Source: Acholeplasmatales bacterium
GTDB taxonomy: Bacteria; Bacillota_I; Bacilli_A; Acholeplasmatales; Acholeplasmataceae
Direction of reading: 5' to 3'
DNA length: 64,000 nt
Assembly (NCBI GenBank): GCA_031284585.1
Contig: JAITXT010000028.1
Location: 1 to 64,000 of the forward strand
Below the pieces are notes generated by a model. That model searched no databases. It was not told the DNA's origin and saw only the letters and a list, made by a program, of their open reading frames with translations. Of this stretch, positions 59,823 to 64,000 are shown one piece after another. Within the stretch, counting starts at the first letter, position 1. Every line of letters begins with the position of its first letter. A program made the translations under genes and the position numbers.

Positions 59823-60491
59823 ATGAAAAAGTATTTTTTATTTTTATCAATTTGTTTTATTTCCATTTTAGCAGTTTCTATAAACGGTTTCATTTTTAGT
59901 TATAGCTTTCCACTTGAACGAGAGCTTGTAACAGGTTGGGAAAATGATAAAAAAGCATGTAAAGAATATCTTAATTCATTTTCTGAAGTTAAATTAATTG
60001 AAACTGAAACAAGAACAGTTTATTCATCTCAGACAAATGCTAGAAATATTTATGGATATAATAATCTCGAACTTAGTTCTGAGATTCAAAACTCAACAGT
60101 AATATACGAAGCCAACTATATTAGTGGGATTAATGTCATTTATGTAGACGTTAGTCTCGTTAATAGTGATAGCGGTGAAGTTATAGATCACTTAAAGTAC
60201 ATTGGTTATGGATTTACTAATGATCAGGGGAAAAAGGATATAACTTTTGATCATGGTGGTCTTCAATTTTTAGGATCAAATGTACTTTCAATCGACATCG
60301 ATAATACGAAATCCATAAATTCATCGATTAATTTTGGAGATTTTGGAGATTTTGGCGATGATAATGGAGGTCGTTTTTTACTCCCATCCATCTATATTAG
60401 TGTCGCTATTGTTGGATTATCTACTGCTGATAGAATCTCTGCTGCGATCATAACCGCCCCAATTTATTTGTTCATGGCCCATTACCAGTAA
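59823..60491 (+). CDS. Secreted or membrane protein with Gly-Gly and hydrophobic tail
   Basis: 222 residues from the ATG at 59823, with a very strong ribosome site GGAGGGGG 2-3 nt closer than a TTG at 59811 would allow. Residues 4-28 are a signal or anchor helix. Residues 30-165 are polar and beta-rich. Then comes a GDFGDFGDD repeat (172-180), NGG (181-183) and a 39-residue hydrophobic tail (RFLLPSIYISVAIVGLSTAD and on) with one or two helices. No family recognised. It lies 8 nt before the predicted cysteine protease gene, so the two are coupled. The Gly-Gly before a hydrophobic segment resembles a C39 leader site, but here it is near the C-terminus. Confidence 0.68.
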   Translation: MKKYFLFLSICFISILAVSINGFIFSYSFPLERELVTGWENDKKACKEYLNSFSEVKLIETETRTVYSSQTNARNIYGYNNLELSSEIQNSTVIYEANYISGINVIYVDVSLVNSDSGEVIDHLKYIGYGFTNDQGKKDITFDHGGLQFLGSNVLSIDIDNTKSINSSINFGDFGDFGDDNGGRFLLPSIYISVAIVGLSTADRISAAIITAPIYLFMAHYQ

Positions 60492-60499
60492 TTTATCAC

Positions 60500-61381
60500 A
60501 TGGCAAAAATGCTAATTATTGAAAATGGATTTAATAAAAATTCTCAAAATACTCCAGTAAGCGGTTATATAAATGATCAAAATAATAGGAAATGGGAAGA
60601 TTGGGATTTCGGTTTAACTACTATGAAGAATGCAGGATGTGGTGTAATATCAATTTACAATTTTTTATATTCAACAGGAACTCAAGTTGATTTGGCAACT
60701 TTAATTGCTTTGGTACAATATTCAAACGCGGATCTATTGCTTGGCTATTTTGGTACAAATCCTATACCTGAGGATTTAATGTTTATTGGTTCAAACTTAA
60801 TATTTACTCTTTTCAATATAATTGCTTACCCGATTATTATAGAGATTGTCATTCCAGTAGTAGCGGGTTTAATAGTTGCTTTGGAGATTGGACTACTTAG
60901 TTGGTTCTACCAAATTTTTTTATGGCCAAATTATCCAGCTTTAGTCCTTGGTGTTTCATCGGTTTTGCAAATCGCTTTTTCAGTTGCGATTTTTAGTATT
61001 GAAACTTTCGTCAGTTACTATTTTTGGCAACTTAACGACATTACGGATGTATTAGGCTTATATGGTGTTAACAATAGTTTAACTTCATATTGGCCACTTA
61101 ATGACTTTACTAGTTTTGAACAAGGAGCAGCTCTTCAAAGTAAATATATTATTTTAACTTTTTTCAATGAACTTTCCTCAGATGGAAATATAAATATAGA
61201 AAAAGGAATCCATACAATATTTATTTATTATGACCCAATTACAAATAAATATTACGGATATAATAATGGTTATGGAGTCGAAATCCACTCTGATTTGTGG
61301 CAATTTATGAGTTATTACAATACTTATTCAAAAAACGATTCGAAGAAGTTATTCGTTTCTGGAATAGCTGTTATACAATAA
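60500..61381 (+). CDS. Predicted papain/C39-like cysteine protease with inserted membrane helices
   Basis: 293 residues. NAGCGVISIYNFL holds Cys47 at the start of a helix, as in C39/papain-like folds, and GIHTIFIYYD (His238) with NKYYGYNNG (Asn255) follows in the C-terminal half in the usual order for the His and Asn/Asp. Between them, residues 96-176 form about three membrane helices, so the protease would be embedded in or pinned to the membrane. There is no signal peptide. No ribosome site is visible; the start is 8 nt after the previous stop, so translation is coupled. A hairpin terminator overlaps its 3' end. The family is not identified and activity is inferred from residue order alone. 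Confidence 0.55.
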   Translation: MAKMLIIENGFNKNSQNTPVSGYINDQNNRKWEDWDFGLTTMKNAGCGVISIYNFLYSTGTQVDLATLIALVQYSNADLLLGYFGTNPIPEDLMFIGSNLIFTLFNIIAYPIIIEIVIPVVAGLIVALEIGLLSWFYQIFLWPNYPALVLGVSSVLQIAFSVAIFSIETFVSYYFWQLNDITDVLGLYGVNNSLTSYWPLNDFTSFEQGAALQSKYIILTFFNELSSDGNINIEKGIHTIFIYYDPITNKYYGYNNGYGVEIHSDLWQFMSYYNTYSKNDSKKLFVSGIAVIQ

Positions 61382-61406
61382 TTCATAAGAATTTATTGTT
61401 TTTTTT
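61376..61406 (+). terminator. Terminator overlapping the 3' end of the cysteine-protease-like gene
   Basis: CAATAATTC (61376-61384) pairs with GAAtTTATTG (one bulged T, ending 61398) around ATAA. A run of eight T follows. The stem begins inside the last codons. It splits the cassette into two transcription units. Confidence 0.6.
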
Positions 61407-61498
61407 ACTTAATTAAAACTATTATTAGAAAGTTAATTTTTATATAAAAATTAAACTTAAATATTTCAGAATAAAAAAAAGATTAAAGAGGTATTAAC

Positions 61499-62365
61499 AT
61501 GTTATCAAAATTACTTAGCAAAAAAAAACTAAAAAAGGCATTAATGGTATTAACTACAATTTATGTTCTTTTCTTAAGTGTTTTTTTTATTATAAGTTTT
61601 TTTAAAACAGAGAATCATGAAATGTTAAACGATTTTTCTAATGTCTTATTAGTTGATGAAAATAAAATTTTAGAAATATATATATCAGGACCAAATAATT
61701 ATAGCGGTTTTGGAGAAATAAATATTAAAGAAAATGCATATAAAATATACTGGATTATTTCAGAAGGAAAAAACAGAAAAATACATTTAGAATTTATTAA
61801 AGACGCTCCTACAAATGAACTGCTAAATAAAGGATTGGATTTCAAGTTTTTATTAGAAAGCAATATATTAACAAGTCGCAAAAAAACATTAACTGTCACA
61901 GGAACAATAAAGCTACAATCAAAAGAAAGAATTAAAATTAATTTAAGTTTAAGTATTTATAGTCTAGATGACGCAGATATAAATTCTAAAAATATGGTAG
62001 ATTGCTATTTTACTAGCAATAGCGGAATATCATTTTATACCACGAGTTTAGGAATAAACAAAAGAAAACTAAAAAAAATTAATTCTCTTAATTCTTATCA
62101 ATTCTTATCTTACTATGGAACAAATTCAAAAGATTCAAATAATTTCATAAAAGTATATTTTCAAGAAAATAATAAAGTAAGTATTTATATAGTTGACAAA
62201 AATGGTAATATAATTGATTCTTTACTAAGTGGTACTTATAAGACAAGTATTAATATTCCTGAAATGATAATCTCATTAGATGAAAATACCACACTAAATG
62301 GTAACAAAAAAGATATCATTTTTGATATTAGTCCAATAACTAGTAAAACAACTTATAATCTCTAA
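61499..62365 (+). CDS. Membrane-anchored paralogue of the 58897 lipoprotein
   Basis: 288 residues. The N-terminus (SKKKLKKALMVL) is a basic head plus one helix (about 12-33) with no lipobox, so it is a membrane-anchored form. The rest aligns by eye with the lipoprotein at 58897: DAPTNELLNKGLDF, DINSKNMVDCYFTS, SYYGTNSKDSNNFIKVYF, VDKNGNI and LLSGTYKTSINIPEMIISLD. No known domain. AAGAGG lies upstream. Its stop shares one base with the start of the serine protease gene, so the two are coupled. Confidence 0.78.
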   Translation: MLSKLLSKKKLKKALMVLTTIYVLFLSVFFIISFFKTENHEMLNDFSNVLLVDENKILEIYISGPNNYSGFGEINIKENAYKIYWIISEGKNRKIHLEFIKDAPTNELLNKGLDFKFLLESNILTSRKKTLTVTGTIKLQSKERIKINLSLSIYSLDDADINSKNMVDCYFTSNSGISFYTTSLGINKRKLKKINSLNSYQFLSYYGTNSKDSNNFIKVYFQENNKVSIYIVDKNGNIIDSLLSGTYKTSINIPEMIISLDENTTLNGNKKDIIFDISPITSKTTYNL

Positions 62366-63068
62366 TGAAAAAAATACATATAATAAATATAACACTAAAC
62401 ATAATAACATTTTTGGGAATTTCTAGTTTAATTTTTTTTAATAAATTCTATTCTGCTGATAGCATTTTTGATCGCTCTATTCATTCTGTTTTTGAAGTAA
62501 AATGCGAAACTGAGGGAGATATATCGTATGGATCAGCTGTAGCATTTGAAAAAGATTTATTGGTTACAAATTTTCATGTAATTTCTTATAATACTACAAC
62601 AACAAGGAAAATCCATGATTTCATAATGCTTAGGAGCCCTTTTAGCAATGATTATTTTGAATGTACTGTAAAAACATACGATGAAAATAACGATATTGCT
62701 ATTTTAGAGAAAATGAGTTCGGTAAAATTAGAAATTAAAACAATTAAAACAGCCAAAAAAAATTCGAAACCGGGAGAAAAATGTTTTGCAATCGGAAATG
62801 CAAATAATTTAGGAATAGGTATTACAGAAGGAAATATCGTAAATAATTCCGTTAGTATAAAAATTAATGACTTTTCTAGAAAAATGATTCAAGCAAACGT
62901 TACGTCGAGTAATGGTTCAAGCGGTGGTGCTTTATTAAATAAAAAGGGTGAATTAATAGGAATAACTACTCTTAAACTAGTTGATAGTTATGGATTATTA
63001 TAGAGGGTTACATTTATTCCTTTCCAATTAATTTAGTATTTAATTTACTAGAATTAGATTCAAATTGA
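62365..63068 (+). pseudogene. Trypsin-like serine protease (HtrA type), frameshifted near the end
   Basis: The uninterrupted part (62365-63003) gives 212 residues: a membrane helix (10-27), then His71 (TNFHVI), Asp110 (NNDIAIL) and Ser186 (GSSGGALLN), the full triad. It stops at TAG 63001 after LVDSYGLL. In the -1 frame the codons from 63003 to 63068 read EGYIYSFPINLVFNLLELDSN and then stop. This matches the closing strand and helix of HtrA-like proteases (GxAYSxPIN type), so a one-base loss near 62995-63002 is likely, either in the genome or in the assembly. No clear slippery heptamer is present. With no PDZ domain it is shorter than the 7328 protease. No ribosome site; coupled to 61499. Confidence 0.75.
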
Positions 63069-63245
63069 AGTTATTAGTTAAAAACATATAAGGTTTTTAT
63101 TATGAAATTATTATTTTATACTAACTATTTTAATTTAATATAATTTTTTTTATGAATAAATATTTAAGTTATTCTAAAGAGTCATATATTTTTAAAATTT
63201 TATAAACTAGTTATATAATATTTAATAAAATAAGGAGATATAAAT

Positions 63246-63638
63246 ATGAAGGAAGTTCTAAAGTTTTTGAAAGATAGTGAGGTTTATTATATAGCAACTA
63301 ATGATAACGGTACACCAAGAGTAAGACCTTTTGGTACAATTAACTTGTTTGAAGATAAGCTCTATATTCAAACGTCTAAAGTTAAATCTTTTTCTAAACA
63401 AGTTAGTTTAAATAATAAAGTTGAGATTTGTGCTTTGTTACAAGATAGATGGATTAGAATAGAGGCAAATTTGATTGAGGATAATAGAATAGAACCTAAA
63501 GAAAAAATGCTTGAAGCTTATCCAAATTTGAGAAGTCTCTATAAAGCATCTGATTCAAATAATCAAGTATTTTATTTAAAAGATGCGACTGCAACAATTT
63601 ATGGATTTTCTAAAATAGAGAAAGTAATTAAATTTTAA
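63246..63638 (+). CDS. Pyridoxamine 5'-phosphate oxidase-like flavoprotein
   Basis: 130 residues, the size of small PNPOx-like split-barrel proteins. The N-terminal block VYYIATNDNGTPRVRPFGTI and LYIQTSKVKSFSKQV are typical of the NimA/general-stress-protein-26 group, which bind FMN or F420. AAGGAGA lies upstream. Reaction unknown; members include nitroimidazole reductases and heme or flavin storage proteins. It is monocistronic between the cassette and fba. Confidence 0.82.
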   Translation: MKEVLKFLKDSEVYYIATNDNGTPRVRPFGTINLFEDKLYIQTSKVKSFSKQVSLNNKVEICALLQDRWIRIEANLIEDNRIEPKEKMLEAYPNLRSLYKASDSNNQVFYLKDATATIYGFSKIEKVIKF

Positions 63639-63667
63639 ATTCATATATTTTACTTAATTCATAAAAT

Positions 63668-63698
63668 TTGTAACAATATATCTAAACTGAGGTATAAT
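63668..63698 (+). promoter_or_regulatory. Promoter of fba
   Basis: TTGTAA (63668-63673) and a perfect TATAAT (63693-63698), spaced 19 nt, lie 25 nt before the start, with AAAAGGAGA between. Confidence 0.5.
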
Positions 63699-63723
63699 TA
63701 ATAGGTAAAAGGAGATAAATTAT

Positions 63724-64000
63724 ATGTTAGTTAACGCAAAAGAAATGTTGGAGAAGGCGAGAGATTCTCATTATGCTGTTGCCCATATCAATATCAATAA
63801 TTTAGAGTGGATTAAGGCAACTTTACTTTCTGTACAAGAATTAAAATCACCAATAATCCTTGGTGTTTCGGAAGGAGCAGCTAAATACATGGGTGGATAT
63901 ACTGTGGTTGTGGAATTAGTTAAAGCTCTTGATAAAGCTTTAAATATCACTGTTCCTGTAGCAATTCACTTAGATCATGGTTCATATGAAGGAGCTAAGA
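63724..64000 (+). CDS. fba: Class II fructose-bisphosphate aldolase, N-terminal part (partial)
   Basis: The window ends inside this gene after 92 codons. MLVNAKEMLEKARDSHYAVAHININNLEW is the usual N-terminus, and LKSPIILGVSEGAAKYMGG with PVAIHLDHGSYEG includes the first zinc histidine and the catalytic aspartate (HLDHG). It splits fructose 1,6-bisphosphate into the two triose phosphates and so uses the product of the PPi-PFK at 42072. AAAAGGAGA precedes the start. Confidence 0.97.
   Translation, partial: MLVNAKEMLEKARDSHYAVAHININNLEWIKATLLSVQELKSPIILGVSEGAAKYMGGYTVVVELVKALDKALNITVPVAIHLDHGSYEGAK

Noticed and set aside
62995-63003. Programmed -1 frameshift in the serine protease gene
   Set aside because: No slippery heptamer, downstream structure not evident. 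A plain 1-nt loss is simpler.

Overview
The window is very AT-rich DNA that reads with the standard bacterial code: TGA is a real stop, for example between mutS and mutL and at the end of the ATP-grasp gene at 5375. Gene content points to a low-GC Firmicute near the Bacilli/Erysipelotrichia/uncultured 'Tenericutes-like' lineages. Signs of this are EF-P with the Bacillus-type PGKG loop, NAD-dependent ligase, a C39/HtrA-rich envelope, a PPi-type phosphofructokinase, a complete mutSL pair and many translationally coupled ATGA overlaps. The species cannot be named from the sequence. No rRNA, tRNA, CRISPR array, insertion sequence or phage was seen.

Layout. 1-1101: end of tuf and hslO (Hsp33). 1265-5197 (minus): a MacB-like ABC exporter pair and an unknown membrane protein. 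5375-9688 (plus): an overlapping operon of an ATP-grasp ligase, TatD nuclease, HtrA-like lipoprotein, PncC/CinA and an esterase. 9781-13096 (minus): a membrane diguanylate cyclase, an S51-like peptidase, a small membrane protein, QueH and a small acidic protein. 13195-19684 (minus): six tightly overlapping genes, transcribed as ktrA, rdgB, phosphoesterase, LicA-like kinase, a 997-residue TPR/PAS/degenerate GGDEF-EAL protein, and a protein with a HEPN-type RNxxxxH motif. 19809-22146: a CPBP membrane protease and an ankyrin protein. 22459-31846 (plus): ligA, uvrA, an unknown membrane protein, a PlsC-like protein with a zinc ribbon, pyrG and two zinc-ribbon membrane proteins. 31854-43349 (minus): a membrane-anchored endonuclease I, then a sugar locus (GH3, MBL hydrolase, ChbG-like deacetylase, esterase, GPH symporter, GH13), then an AraC regulator and PPi-PFK. 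43684-57804 (plus): an unknown SAP-like membrane protein, mutS-mutL-miaA-aroK-aroQ-lipoprotein, efp, an RsuA-family synthase, and cmk-rpsA-der-gpsA. 57935: HU. 58229-63068 is a small accessory island of envelope proteins and proteases. 63246-64000: a flavin-binding PNPOx-like protein and the start of fba.

Most of the window is housekeeping: translation (tuf, efp, rpsA, der, miaA), DNA repair (ligA, uvrA, mutS, mutL), nucleotide metabolism (pyrG, cmk, rdgB) and central metabolism (pfp, fba, gpsA). The least explained part is 58.8-63.1 kb. It holds two paralogous envelope proteins (one a lipoprotein, one membrane-anchored), a secreted protein with a Gly-Gly before a hydrophobic tail, a predicted papain/C39-like cysteine protease with membrane helices inserted in its fold, and a trypsin-like serine protease split by a frameshift. 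A 17-codon leader ORF is coupled to the first gene. I read this as a candidate undescribed envelope proteolysis or peptide-maturation cassette. Its function is inference only. The second candidate is the HEPN-like/degenerate c-di-GMP cassette at 13-18 kb.
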